From the NCBI GenBank assembly GCA_947044405.1, contig CAMRHE010000166.1, positions 3,411,501 through 3,475,500 of the forward strand: a stretch of DNA of 64,000 nucleotides. Direction: 5' to 3'. The stretch's first letter is position 1; each line of letters opens with the position of its first letter. The notes beneath the pieces are model-generated. The model was not told the DNA's origin. It saw nothing but the letters and a program-made list of their open reading frames with translations, and made no database searches. This DNA is from Leptodactylus fallax. Its lineage: Eukaryota > Chordata > Amphibia > Anura > Leptodactylidae. Made by a program: the position numbers and the translations under genes. Below, piece by piece: positions 1 to 11,740 of this stretch.

Positions 1-3000
1 AATACTGTGGGGAGGGAGACCCGGGTGGACCCAAACTGGGAAACAACAAAATGAACTATCTGCTGGTAGTGGAACCACTCTGAGGTAGGCAAGTGCTGTA
101 TGGAAGTGAGGTAATCGAAGGACCTGAGCTCCAAAGTCGACGGGTCCACCAAGTCAGCTATATGGAACAAGCCCAACCCACTCCAGGGCCTGACCATAGC
201 GGCAGTGAGTCCGCTCGGAAGAAGTGGATTATATAAAAAGGAAATCATAGATGAGTGCGGGGAGGCCAATCGAAAGAGTCTACAACATGTGTTCCAGATA
301 GTCCGGGTGAAGCCGATAGGGCCCAGCAGCGGGGTAGAGGATAGGGGGGGGGGGAAGAGGACCACAGATATGCATTGGGATGTACAGGAGCCAGCCAAAG
401 CTTCTCTATCTCCACCCATTTCGTGTGCGCCTGGGGTGCCCCCAAAACGGTATACTCCGCAGATGAGCAGCCCTGTAATAGTGCAACATGTGTGGAACCC
501 CCATTCCCCCCTCCGTCTTACCCGCCAGCATCACTGATCGGGGAATGCGATGGCGCTTGCCATTCCATATAAATTGAAATATTGCTTTTTGTAGGGATTT
601 CAATTCGGACCTAGGGACTGCAACTGGGAGGGTTTCAAAGAAATAAAGAAGCTTCGGGAGGAGGGTCATCTTAACCGCAGTTATATGGCCTATGAGAGAA
701 ATATGAAGTGGGCGCCACTTATCTAGGAGAGAGCGGAGCTCATGAAACAGGTGAGGATAATTGGCTGAATAAAGCGTATGATACGAAGAAGATAATTGGA
801 CACCCAAATAGCGCAGTGAGCGGTCCCTCCACTGGAAAGCAAAATTAGATTTAAGCAACTGCAAAACCTCACTTGGGACATTTAGAGGCAGGGCTTCCGT
901 TTTACTAGGGTTAACCTTATAGCCTGATAGGTCTCCATAATCCTTTAAAACACGGAGAAGATTTGGAAGGGAGGTATGGGGTTTAGTGAGGGTCAACAGG
1001 ACATCATCTGCAAATAAACTAATCTTAAATTCCCTATCTCTCACAAATACCCCAGTGACATCCGGGGCAGATCTAATTTGGGCCGCCAGGGGTTCAATAC
1101 ACAATGCAAATATTAGAGGTGACAAAGGGCATCCCTGACGGGTTCCATTACGGATGGACAAGGGTTGGGAGGAAGCATTAGGGAGCTTAACAACTGCTGA
1201 GGGGTGAGAATAGAGAGCCCTTATGGCCGTGAGGAAGGCCCCCCGAGAACCCGTAGCTCTCAAGGGTGGCTATCATAAATGACCAATCAAGGCGATCGAA
1301 GGCCTTCTCAGCGTCCAGGCTCAAAAGCAAAGTGGGGGTGGAAGAACGGTTGGCCACGTCAATCAAGTCCACTGCCCTTCTAGTGTTGTCTCCTCCTTGA
1401 CGACAAGGGACAAATCCCACCTGGTCTTTATGGATGAGAGTCGGAAGCCAAAGGCCAAGCCTGTTTGCCAAGATTTTTGTAAATAGTTTGAGATCTGTAT
1501 TCAGGAGGGCGATGGGACGATAATTAGAACATTCCTGATGGTCCTTATGTGGCTTTGGGACTAGGGAAATATGGGAGTGTAGCATTGTATGCGGGATCGG
1601 GGCTCCGTCCAAAAAAGAATTGAAGAGTTTACACATATGAGGAAGGAGATCAGAATGGAAAGTTTTATAATAGGCATAGGTGAACCCATCCGGGCCCGGA
1701 GCTTTACCATTAGGGAGACCCTCCAAGACGGCAGTCAACTCCTCGCCCAATATTGGAGCATTAAGCGAAGAGAGAGCTGAAGCTGGGAGGACCGGGAGTC
1801 GACAGGAGGTCAGGTAGGAATGCAAATTTGTCTCTGTAATGGAGGGGCCTCTCCTAGCAGGCGAGGGAAGGTTATATAATGTAGTGTAGTAATCCCTAAA
1901 TAGGGTCGCTATGGTATCGGGGTGGTGTTGTAGGGTGCCCTGGGAATCTCGGACAGCATGAGGTGTAGAAGAAACCCGGCGGTCTTTCAGGGCTCTGGCC
2001 AGGAGAGTATGGGCCTTATTTCCCCTCTCATAATACCTCTGACGGCTGTAGAGGAGAAGGCGTCGGGTGGCCTGGGTGGCAAGGTCGCGGAGGTCCGCCC
2101 TGGCAGCTACCAATTGACGTAACAAAGATACCATGGGTCGTAACATCAGTCGCTCGGTAAGAGATCCGATCTTACTAGTTAAAGCCTCCTCTCTAACCTT
2201 CCGATTTCTCTTGGTCTGTGTTCCCAATGCAATACAATGACCTCTCATTACTGCCTTATGGGCTTCCCACAGTGTAGATATAGCGGGGACTGATTCAAGA
2301 TTAATTCGAAAGTATTCTTGAAGGTGAGTACGAAGTTTACCCTGGGTCTCTCGTGAGTGAAGGAGGGATTCATTAAGCCGCCAGTGGCAGCGTTTTGTCA
2401 GAGAGCAGGAGGGGGACAGTGTTAACATTACAGGCGCGTGATCGGACCAGGATATGGGTCCTATGTCGGCTGACTTTAATAAGCGAAGAGCTAATGTGTT
2501 ACCGAAAAAGTAATCTATTCTAGAGTGGGTTTTATGAGGGTGGGAGTAAAATGTAAAGGAGCGGGCAGAGGGATTGTCCACCTGCCAAAGGTCGTAAAGG
2601 GCAACTGACCGTACAAGGCAGCGAAACTCCCTTGCTAATCTCGTCTGCGAGGGTCCAGGAGGGTCATTAGTGAGGGTGACTCTATCCATATTTTCAGAAA
2701 AGGCCATATTAAAGTCTCCTCCCAGTAACAATGCTGATCCCTCAAACATTTGCAATTTCCCCAGGACTTGTTTAAGGAAGGGGATCTGAGAAGAGTTAGG
2801 AGCGTATATGTTACACAGAGTGATGGGTTGACCGTGTAAAAGCCCCTCCAAAATAATATATCGACCTTGGGGGTCTAAGTGAGAAGCCGAAACAGTGATA
2901 GGGCAGGCACGGGAAAGCAAAATAGCTACTCCTCCCTTCCTACGATTACAATATGCTGAGTAAGCAGAGGGGAAGTAATGGCGAGCAAAATTAAACATGC

Positions 3001-3130
3001 CAGTATGGTCATAATGAGTCTCTTGGAGAAAAGCTACCTCTGCCTGAAGAGAGCGAAGCTCCCGCAGCACCATTCGCCGTTTTGTGTTGGAGCCCAGGCC
3101 CTTGACATTTAATGTAATGCACTTAACCAT
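1..3130 (-). pseudogene. L1 ORF2: APE endonuclease-reverse transcriptase, frameshifted
   Basis: Starts at the ATG at 3128-3130. The first 647 codons hold the apurinic-type endonuclease: N8, E37 in FLQETHY, the GGDFN motif at 137-141 and SDH at 229-231. The reverse transcriptase follows, with GKAPGPDG, the NYRPIALLN block and DAEKAFD. The frame breaks at the C-run 1239-1244 (one base too many for the expected reading) and resumes in 406-1263 with NGTRQGCPLSP and the catalytic FADD. A second break lies at the C-run 439-443 (one base too few); translation then continues in another frame to base 1. The enzyme nicks target DNA and copies the element's RNA there. Both breaks are single-base homopolymer changes, so they could be slippage or sequencing error. 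The C-terminal zinc knuckle lies beyond the window. Confidence 0.85.
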
Positions 3131-3794
3131 AGGGAATACAGAGTGGATTTGTTGCTAGTGTAGGAAAAAAATGAAGCAAAGGCCGATCTCACCCAGCCGT
3201 CGAGAATCCAGAGCCTTGAAAAAATAAAGGTGGAGGGCCCAGGCCACCGTAGCCAGACGAGTCTCCGAACCTGAAAAAGGGGGGGAAAGGAGAAGGGGCA
3301 AAGGGGGGGGGGGAAAGACCAAAGACACATAAAAAGACAAAGCATAACAAATAAAAAACAAAAATATATAAATAACATAATTAAACTAAATCTAGTGGTC
3401 AGGACTATATCTCCTGGCCGGGGGCAAAAAAAAGTGTCCAAGTCAGGACCACAAGTGACCCTACCGGGGCCCAACCAGTGGGTCCACAGCTGGACATAGC
3501 CCCCATGGTAAGAGGGGGGGTGGGTGGGAAGCGAGGGGGAATTAGCAATATGCAGATCCAAATAAACAATTGGGGACCTGAAGATAATAGCATCTGACAG
3601 TCACTGGGGGGGGGGGAGTCTAACCCGCCCGTCAAAACTTAAATTTAAATATAATGCAAAACAGTTGTGGGACCATAAAAAGAAAAACGCGTATAAATGC
3701 AAACAAAAATAGTAACAGAACACCCCTAGTGATCAGAGTAGACATATCCCTCCCAAGGACTAGGAGGGCCGAGAAAAAAGATACAATCACGGAA
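3131..3794 (-). other. L1 inter-ORF spacer
   Basis: Non-coding stretch between ORF1 and ORF2 of L1 copy A. It contains several G or C homopolymer runs (for example near 3305 and 3607). The small open frames across it are low-complexity and show no domain, so I do not call a gene. Spacers of this kind are usual between the two ORFs of L1-group elements, although this one is long. Confidence 0.5.
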
Positions 3795-5321
3795 TCACGG
3801 AGGAGGGGGCTCCACCCTCGATCTTCTGGAAGAACGTTGCTGACGTCTAGTTGGGTTCTGGGTCGTCCAGACCGGGGGAGGTGGTGGTGGTGGAGCAATC
3901 AGTTCCCAATTCTGCAGATCAGGGAGAGGAATATCCATAGCAGTGCAGAATGGCTCCAGGTCTGCATAGAACCGTAAAGTAGCAGAGCGTCCATTGTGCC
4001 TAGCCGTCAACGAAAAAGGAAATCCCCAACGATATGGTATTTGTCGGTCGCATAAAAGCTGCAGCAGAGGGCGCAGGTATCTTCTTTTCTGTAGTGTAAT
4101 CCAGGAGAGGTCCTGGTAAAGTTGAATCTTGGCTCCTTCAAATTCAAAGTCTTTAAGGCGACGGGCCTTGGAGAGGATGGTTTCTTTCAGTGCATAGTCA
4201 TGTACGCAGCAGATAACATCACGTGGAGTGGGGCCAGATCCTTTGGGGCGCAGGGCCCTGTACGCTCTATCTAGTTTAATTTTATGTGTAGGTGGTTCCT
4301 GCAAGATGGAGTTGAAAACCTCCCTCAAGGTAGCGTGTAAATCCTCCTCTTGGTTAGCCTCCGGCAGCCCCTTGATTCTGATATTGTTGCGTCTGCCCCG
4401 GTTATCCAAGTCCTCTAAATGGCGCTGCATGTCATTAACCACTTGGCATTGGGAGAGGACAGTGTCCTGGAGGTGAGACACATGAGATCGGATCTGGTCA
4501 TGATCGTCCTCAAGGGTATCAACCCGGTTTGCAATATGCTGGAGATCTTGCCGCAGGACAGCAATTTCTGTGCGTATCTCTGAGCGGCATGCAATTGTAA
4601 CTTTATTGACCAAGGAACCAAATTCCTCCTTTGACGGCAGGTGAGCAAGGTAATCAAGCCATGGTGGAGGGTCAGAAGAGGCTGCCAGGGCAGAGTGAGG
4701 CGGAGGTCAGGGTGGTGGGGCAGACAGCTGGGTACAGGTAGCAAAGGGGGACAAGGATGGAGTTGTTCCCAAGTCTGCCTCCTCATCTCCTAGGGGGGAT
4801 GGGGGCTGCTGCAAAGGCACGTGGGTGGAAGGTTGGGAGAACTGTTAGGGGGTGAGAGGTTCCCCCACTGGGCCAGGAAGCTGCCTACAGTCATGTGGTA
4901 ACACGTGGGGCGCTGGGTCCCCCTGATATTGTAGGGGGGAGCCCGCTGAAGAGTGTACTGGCTGAAGCTGCGGGGGAGGGGGGGCAGTCAGCGCTGCGGC
5001 GCGACCAGCTGCAGCGCCTGTCTTACCCGGCGATGAAGGGGTCTTGGGTCGTGCGCCCAAGCTGTCAGATTCCAGGAGCGCAGGAGGTCTAAGGGGTTGG
5101 CTTCTTTGTAGCGCGGAAGCCCCACGCGCCGCCAGCGGAGCCGCCGCGGTGATCTCGCTGGCGGCGGCCGGCGCTACAGATGAAGATGGCCGCCGCCTCG
5201 TGGAGGCCCGCGCCGCAGACGTTGTTGCCGGCTGCAGGAACGCGGACAGGGTAGGCTGAGTAGACCTGTCCGCGGGTGCAGTGTCTCCTGTAGCCGGTGT
5301 CCGGCCCGTTTTTTTAGCCAT
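3795..5321 (-). pseudogene. L1 ORF1: nucleic-acid-binding chaperone, frameshifted
   Basis: Begins at the ATG at 5319-5321 (MAKKTGRTPAT...), with an alanine/proline/serine-rich N-terminus down to 4845. The reading then changes frame around 4700-4850 and continues to the stop at 3795. The downstream part holds a heptad-rich coiled coil (residues EIRTEIAVLRQDLQHIANRV and onward), then an RRM-like block starting RRNNIRIKGLPE, then a C-terminal domain with YRWGFPFSLTARHNGRSA. This is the L1 ORF1 (transposase_22-type) architecture: a trimeric RNA-binding protein that packages element RNA. The tail is a run of prolines followed by basic residues. Because of the frame breaks in the N-terminal region it would not make one protein as written. 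Confidence 0.8.
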
Positions 5322-5430
5322 GGGGGTCTGTGTAGCGCAAATGGTCCCACTTAATCAACGGTAAGGTAGGAGCTCCCCCAGAAAGCGTCCTACTCCATCG
5401 GATCCTTAGCCACGCCCCAGGCACTTGTGT

Positions 5431-6598
5431 TTATGGTGCATTTATTCCAACAGCTTAGTGACACAAAATTATTCAGAATTTAATGTAAGTGCCAAAAAAT
5501 TGTTGGCCATGAAAAAAATGTATAATCAATGACAGAAGTGCATGACTATCTGGAGTCCCCTAATTTCAAAGTCCAACATTCAAAATAAGAAAGACAGAGG
5601 TATATATTGGGAGTAATTCCTGTGTATACACAGAAGAGATGACTTTGGCATGATATTAACAGTGGCCTAAGCAATTAAAGCAGTTCATAGCAAAATCATC
5701 ATACAGTACCAGCAGTCAAACATCGTGGAAATGGTGATATGATGGTGTGAAAGATATACTTGGCTACCTCCACTGACTTGTGTATATATATAAAAGTTTT
5801 GAAGTTTCCAAGGTAAGCCCAAGTTAAATGTATTTGTATGCAATCAAGATGCTCTTAGGAGCTGAAAGTCTTTGATACTAGCAGATTTTAGGTTCAGTAG
5901 GCAAATACTTTTTATATGAGTGATATGACATTGAAAAAGGTATTCTATGTGTTAAGCTCATTGATGAGGTCATCCGTGTTGTAGGGTTACAAAACCTCTT
6001 AAAGTAGAAGGCTATAAAAAGACATATAAAATCTTATTTATACTGTTCAAAAGGACTTTAAAAAAGTGGAGGTTAAGGAGAATTGTTAGTAAAGATACGG
6101 TCTTGAAAATCCAAATTAATCTTGGGAACTAGTATGCAAAGCAACCACAATGCACTAGTTCATGAGTCATTAAAGAAATCCTTACTTGACATTGCGGTCA
6201 GTATTCATGTACAGTATGATGAAGCTAATACGGTACACTTTAAAAAGCAGTCAACCAACTTAAGTGTGTAAGAAAAAATAGTTAAGTATGTGGTTAGTTC
6301 CAGTCTACTTTGGAGTTGTGTGGCAAAAACTGGCACAGTCACTTTTGTGTGAATAAAGGGAAAATTTAGTGAATAAAGGGAAAATGGATAGTACACATAA
6401 ACTTATCCTGGAAAATATCCCACAATTATTGAACAAACTAAAACTGAAAATAATAATGTTGTAACAGGGTAACAATCTAAAATGTACATCAAAATCAACT
6501 CTGCTATTCAGAGAAAAAAATACATTGGTGAGTATTCCCATCGTACACATCTGGTAATAACCCAGTTATGGCGAACAGATTGCAACTGTGTTCTCGCA
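5431..6598. other. No recognisable feature
   Basis: AT-rich unique-looking sequence. Only short, uninformative open frames; no domain, repeat or structured element recognised. Confidence 0.5.
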
Positions 6599-6773
6599 AT
6601 CTTTACAAAGACACCTCATCATGATAGCCCTTACAGATTTGGAGCGATTCGCTGTTAAAAACACTGGGAATTGAGATCTGCATTGGGATCTCAATGCCGA
6701 ACATCGTTTTCACCAGAGAATCGCTCTGGATCTGTAAGGGCTATCATGATGATGTTGGTGTCTTTGTAAAGAT
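6599..6773. repeat. Foldback (MITE-like) repeat
   Basis: Arms 6599-6650 and 6718-6773 are inverted copies (atctttacaaagacacc ... and its complement), differing by a 3-nt indel and a few substitutions. The loop contains a second, smaller inverted repeat (TTGAGATC/GATCTCAA) at about 6670-6694. A degraded third copy of part of the arm lies at about 6789-6833. No coding capacity. It looks like a non-autonomous DNA transposon; no clear target duplication was found. Confidence 0.6.
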
Positions 6774-6839
6774 GAGATTCTCCCTCTTTACAATGAATCT
6801 AAGATTATTTTCATAGCCCTAACAGATCCTGAGTGAATA

Positions 6840-7150
6840 AAAAAAAACAAAAAACACTAATACTCACCTCTTCTGGCTCCCCTGCTGTCTGAGGTCCGGA
6901 GTCTTCAGGGAGCTGCAGGCGCGATATAAGTGACGTCATCACATCGCACCTGCAGCTCCCGGGAAAGAGAGGGGATGAATGGTGAAGCAGGGAGCAGACT
7001 GCTCCCTGCTTCATCATTGTATGCAACTCATCGAGCTGAAGTTGGGGCAGGCCCGGAACATCAGGACAGCATATGCAGGACTGTCCCGCTGTCCCATCGG
7101 GGCCGCCACTACCATACAGCCCAGTGCAGGAGCACCGTTGGCCCTATGGT
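6840..7150. repeat. GC-rich dispersed repeat with inverted segments
   Basis: Locally GC-rich block in AT-rich surroundings. It contains an inverted pair, GGGAGCTGCAGGCGCGAT at about 6909 and its imperfect complement at about 6943-6960, and a second pair around AGGGAGCAG/CTGCTCCCT at 6989-7008. A similar TGACGTCA..CATCGCGCC arrangement occurs inside the hAT element at 57150-57180, which suggests this is an internal piece of a non-autonomous DNA transposon. Confidence 0.35.
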
Positions 7151-7159
7151 TAAAGTAGT

Positions 7160-8384
7160 CCTGGTTTGCACCTGTTTGTTCAGTGTGAGTTGATCCTCCC
7201 CATTAACCATACTACTTGAGCAGCAAGAGTTCTCAGGACTCAGGACTAAAGACCCACCCCCAGAGTGCCAACTACCTAATTTGTTTAAGACTTTAAAGTT
7301 GTTTTCATACACATGTACAAAAGTGGCATACGTAACAAAACTATGTTGTTTATTACTTTAATGTGATCTGTAATGAGGTGGTAGCAGCTGACTATGTTTG
7401 GGGAGGTGATAGACTCCCTTTATTTTTTTTTTATTTTTTAACATATATAAACAGACGACTAGAAGATTTTCTGTTTGTATCAATCCTCATTCCCTTCAAT
7501 GTTAAAAAAAAATGAAGGCCCGTTCTATCTACTTTTGCTTTTGTTTTGTTTTTTTACAAAAATAAAATAACACTGCAGTCTGTTTTGAAATAAAAATGGA
7601 AGGCCCCCTATGTCCGATTTCCATTTTTTTGATGGGCAAAATAGTGAAGCATGCAGACAGAAGGGACTCTCCATTGAAGAAGATAAGAACAGATACAAAC
7701 AGTCTTTCATTTGTATCTGCCAATCGGGGAAACATTAATGTCCATTGTTTTAATCCTCTGATGGATTAGAAGAACCAACATTATGCTGGGAGCGTAAACA
7801 CATCCTTATGTATCACTCCATTATATTTATCCTTGCTAGGGTATAGAACAACAGATTTATTTTGTTTAATATACTATTATGTAGACATTTTGGTGTGATA
7901 TATGATAGTCCCATTATGTCACCAGATATTACTAAGGCTTAGATATTCTGGCAGCTATAAAGCTGTGTGTAAAGAGACCAGTGCACATGATTATTACACT
8001 TCATCATTGAGCTGCAGGAAGCAGAAGGTAAGGAGTGGCTTAAATACATATGTTGTGTGAGTATTGTTTTTCAGTCCTTCAGTCTCAAAGGGCTATGTAA
8101 GGTCATAAACATTTGATTTTTTTAGGACTTAAAGAAATCCAACCAACAAATACTAGATATTCTTATAATATGAAAAAATGTTTTTTATTAAATGCTAGAT
8201 GAGAACAATTCTGAAAGAGAAAGCAGGTATAACTTTAATAGTTACAACTATGTGGTCCTGTACCTGACATATATCATTTACACTGACGAGGAAAAGGGTA
8301 ACAATGTTTTGAACTTGTGACTTTCAGGCTCCATATCTCACCATCCGCTACAGCTTCTAACATGAGACCACCATCATTTTATAA
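7160..8384. other. No recognisable feature
   Basis: AT-rich sequence with poly-T runs near 7420 and 7540. No supported gene or repeat. Confidence 0.45.
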
Positions 8385-8545
8385 AAATACAGAACCCCAG
8401 GTGACAACCCAAAATAATTACAGAGCCCAAATGAAACCCCAGAACAAATAAAGAGCCCAAATAAGATGAATACAGACCCCAGAATAAATGCAGAGTCCAA
8501 ATAAGACCTCAGAATAAATACAGAGCCCAGTGTAAATATAGACAG
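8385..8545. repeat. Degenerate minisatellite, unit about 35 bp
   Basis: Repeated variants of the phrase ACAGAGCCCAAATAAGACC followed by CCAGAATAAAT occur four to five times in tandem with substitutions and small indels (cagagcccaaatga, agagcccaaataag, cagagtccaaataag, cagagcccag). The short open frame across it is a by-product of the repeat. Confidence 0.65.
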
Positions 8546-9518
8546 ATCAGATTCCCTAAACTGATGCAGACACAGGACCTCAGTATAACTACCAGGCCCA
8601 GGCCTCAGACACATAACACTTGCATCTCATCATGCTCTACGGATCCTTGATGCTTCTTCCTTTTGTTTGCGGACCTTGGAAGTCCCTTAACAACTGAATA
8701 CAACTGTGTCTGCGGATCATTATACATTGAAGTTGCATATTTTTTTGTATCATGATTTGCAGCAACACAACTGCAATAACCAATGATTTCAGTGTTGACA
8801 TGCAAGTTGATGGCATTTATTAATGCCAGTAAAGAACATCTACCAACACTCCCCTGGTGACTTGTGTTAAAGTACAAGTTCAGTGGCTTAACAGCAGGGA
8901 TGCAACCAAAGTCATAAAGCGTACCTTGTGTAAGTGCCCCTTAGATAGGAGAGATAGTCATCTGTATACGCACTGTAAGTTCTGCATCATATCATCATCG
9001 CCTGTTGATTATTTTGCACACATTCATTCTGCATTCTTGGATGTGCAATTAATACCAAGTTTGTTAAGGGAATTGAATGCAGATGTAATAAAACAACTTT
9101 GATAAAAATGTTTCAACATAATTTTTCAGAAATGTTGGCCTAGAATTTAATAAGGAAATGCTGAATTTTAAATTTAGTATGCTAGATGATAATTTACTTG
9201 AGCTAAAATATGCATGTGATATATTTTGTGATATTTTAAGGGATGGCAAGTAAAGCTAAGTAGAGAAAGCTTTCTAAAATGGGAGCAATGTAAAAGACAC
9301 ATTTCAAGTCTCAGAAGCATTTTCAAATATTTTTCCCTATAATTTATGATTATGTTTTTCTGCAGAACATAAAGTTTATGAGGTGTCTGTTTTAGATCTA
9401 AAGCCCTTTATGTATTTCTAAATCTCTTCTATTTTGTTAGAGTCATTATTTTTTTAAAAGGAATCTGTGAGGTGAGGATATGATAGGAGAAAGGCTTAGC
9501 TCTGTGATGTTCAGGTTG
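8546..9518. other. No recognisable feature
   Basis: AT-rich, only short open frames without domains. Nothing supported. Confidence 0.45.
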
Positions 9519-9526
9519 GTAGGATT

Positions 9527-9729
9527 AAGGCTAAAGCCCCACATTGCGGAAGCGCAGCGTTTTTTATTGCAGATTTTGTTGTGATTTTTTTGAGCCAAAG
9601 TCAGGAGTGGATTTAACAGAAGGGAAACGTCTGAGAGCTTCCTTTATATTTTGCAATATTTTTCAAGCCACTCCTGACTTTGGCTCAAAAAAACCCACAG
9701 CAAAATCTGCAACAACGTGGGGCCTTAAA
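9527..9729. repeat. Palindromic hAT-like MITE, 'GGCCCC' family copy 1
   Basis: Short element with inverted ends: AAAGCCCCACATTGC at the left and CAACGTGGGGCCTT at the right, with inner complementary halves (gagccaaagtcaggagtgg / ccactcctgactttggctc). The octamer GTAGGATT flanks both sides (9519-9526 and 9730-9737), which would fit an 8-bp hAT target duplication. The right end looks a few bases short relative to sister copies, so the duplication could be coincidental. This is one of about ten relatives in the window (others at 10716, 11025, 14719, 29070, 38604, 43331, 51424, 57586 and 63635). Confidence 0.65.
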
Positions 9730-9737
9730 GTAGGATT

Positions 9738-10715
9738 TTGTAGTTAAAAAGCAAAGTCGTTTCTGATGGGGAGTTTGACAGCCTTTTTTGAGCACATACT
9801 CTGTACACACAAGAAAACCTGTCAATCTCAATGTGTAGGTCGGGTAAGCAGGACTCTCACTTTATCCTCTTGGAGGAGTTGTGTCAGAATTTATGTTCTT
9901 TTATTCATAAATTCTGCTACATATCATGTTAACATATGTCATATATGCTCATCATCTCTCATCATATCCTATTCTGATCTCAGGGCATCAGAAATCACCA
10001 AACAAGTTCAGTTTAAATCCAGTTTCTAAGCAATTCCAACAGACTGCTTGTGTTGTACTTGGGATAACCCACTTAACAATGTTATATATGTGGGCATAGA
10101 TTGCTGTTTGGGCACACAGCAGGGTTCAGAAGGGAAGGAATGCTATTTGGCTTTTAGAGCAGAGATTGAGATGGTTTGGTTTTTGGAAGCTATGCCACTT
10201 TAGCAGAGCCCTTGAAGTGCCAGTGAAATGGAATCCCCCATTGCCAGTGAGATGTGAATCCATTTTAGAAACTAAACGCTTGAGGAATTTAGCAAAGAAT
10301 GTAGTGAGCATTTAGATCCTCCCAGGTGTTGCATTAATTTATTTGCCACAAATTAAAGTTATGCTCTTAGAGAAAAGAGAAAATTGATAGTCTTTTTTTT
10401 TTGTTGTTTTTTTTTTTTACAGAAATGGGCAATTTCAGTGACTAATATGTTGCACTCAGCAAAGACACATACTCCAAATGAGGTATTTCTGGAAAGGTTG
10501 CAGTTGACCCTTTTCACTATGAGTGGCTCATTAATTTCTGGAAAAGAAATTAAAGCAACACTCGTGGAGGGGGGAGCAAATGAAATTGCTTGAGAAGTAT
10601 AGTTTTCAAAATAGAATCTCTTCTTGGGGAATTCAACTTTATAGGTACCCCCCAAAAGTGACATGGTATCCAAAAACCAGTTTCATTAAACCTGTGCACC
10701 AAAAGTAAAAGACCG
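9738..10715. other. No recognisable feature
   Basis: No supported gene. A T-rich run lies at 10392-10420. Confidence 0.45.
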
Positions 10716-10920
10716 TTAGGCTGAGGCCCCACATTGTTTAAATGCAGTGTTTTTTGTTGGAGATTTTGCTGTGTTTTTATTTTTTTGCAAAAATCAGAAG
10801 TGGCTTGAAAGGGAATGGAAAATATAAAGGAAGCGCTTTGATCCTGGCTTTGGTTTAAAAAACCGCAACAAAATCTGCAACAAAAAAACGCTTCATTTCC
10901 GCAATGTGGGGCCTTAACCT
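10716..10920. repeat. Palindromic MITE, 'GGCCCC' family copy 2
   Basis: Ends TTAGGCTGAGGCCCCACATTG and CAATGTGGGGCCTTAACC are inverted copies; the interior has the family's 'gcagattttgctg' and 'gcaacaaaatctgc' halves. No 8-bp duplication seen. Confidence 0.65.
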
Positions 10921-11024
10921 TTTGATTTCCCTTCTTAAATCCTGCTGTGCCCAAACAGTAGTTTGCATCCACATATATGACATTATTGTACCTAGGATAA
11001 CCTGCATAACCTGCTGGGGTTAAT

Positions 11025-11265
11025 CCCATCCACACATTGTAGAAAAAAAAATTGCAGCAGAAATGCTGTGATTTCAAAAACGCTTGCGGTTTTGTAAATC
11101 GCAGCCTCAATTATGTTAAAGGAAATGCTGGTGTTTTTCGTATAGGTGTAATAGAGGCAGAAAGGACTTTCTGTGAGAAACGCTGCAAAAAAAAAAAATC
11201 GCGATGAGTTTCCACAGCGTTTTTTTTTTTTTTTTGCTATGTCATGCTACTTGGGACCTTAAACT
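11025..11265. repeat. Degraded internal part of the 'GGCCCC' MITE family
   Basis: Carries the longer-form interior of the family (cacattgtagaaa, cgcttgcggttttg, ctttctgtgagaaacgctgc) seen also at 14719, 38604 and 63635. Its right end is diverged (gggaccttaaac). Poly-A at 11188 and poly-T at 11220 lie inside. Confidence 0.45.
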
Positions 11266-11381
11266 CAAAGTTTTAGCCTTGTGGGGTTTTTTGCTTTCCT
11301 CTGGATCAACTTGCTGGGTTTATAGGTTGGACTTAAGGTACTTGTGTCTTTATCCAATCTTATGTTCTATGTTACTTAATG

Positions 11382-11740
11382 TGTCTCTGTTGACACATGA
11401 TGGACATGACATCTTGAGTGGTGAAATGGCATATTTCTTTTAAAAGTTAAATTTTCACCATCCACTGCTCATTAATCTCTTCCCACTCTGCACTATATTG
11501 TTGTGCCACATGTTGCGGTACATTGCACTGGGGATCAGGAGTTTCCAGATTCCAGTCCCCTTGTGGGACAGGAAAAAAAAAAAAAAAAGTATAAAAGTAG
11601 GTGTAAACAAATATATAAATAATGAACTTATTTAAAAAAAAAATGCTTAATGTAAACAAAATAAAGTAATAAAAAAAACATAAGTTATCCCCATGTGCGT
11701 ATAAGTCCGCACTATCCAAAAATAGCGTTATTTATCCTGT
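11382..11740. repeat. Dispersed repeat shared with 43046-43330
   Basis: From GTCTCTGTTGACACA to CCAGTCCCCTTGTG this stretch matches 43046-43230 almost base for base apart from small indels, then both run into an A-rich tail (long A run at 11573-11588 here, long T run at 43231-43254 there). The shape suggests a SINE-like or non-autonomous element, but I cannot see a clear A/B-box promoter. Confidence 0.55.

Larger units (their letters stand above)
1..5430 (-). mobile_element. L1-like LINE, copy A, 3' end beyond the window
   Basis: Non-LTR retrotransposon read on the minus strand: a GC- and CpG-rich 5' region (about 4850-5430), ORF1 (3795-5321), a spacer, then ORF2 (1-3130). The gene order and the ORF1/ORF2 domains are those of the L1/Tx1 group. 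The 5' end is placed near 5430 where the GC-rich sequence stops; it is not defined by a duplication because the 3' end lies left of base 1. It is the only L1 copy here that retains ORF1 and the endonuclease domain. Three other L1 fragments in the window (22434-23575, 26372-28969, 35271-36166) carry only ORF2 C-terminal parts. Confidence 0.85.

Noticed and set aside
3654..3977. 107-codon plus-strand frame over the L1 ORF1 end
   Set aside because: Antisense to L1 ORF1 and spacer; the Trp run comes from the proline codons of ORF1.
8385..8545. CRISPR-like array
   Set aside because: The repeats are contiguous and degenerate without unique spacers, and the context is a vertebrate genome; it is a minisatellite.
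8857..9102. 81-codon plus-strand frame considered as a host gene
   Set aside because: No recognisable domain or conserved pattern; frames of this length are expected by chance.
11490..11575. tRNA-like B-box within the repeat ending 'ccagtccccttgtg'
   Set aside because: The GTTCCAGTCCCC-like phrase hints at a B box, but I found no matching A box or cloverleaf at the right spacing.
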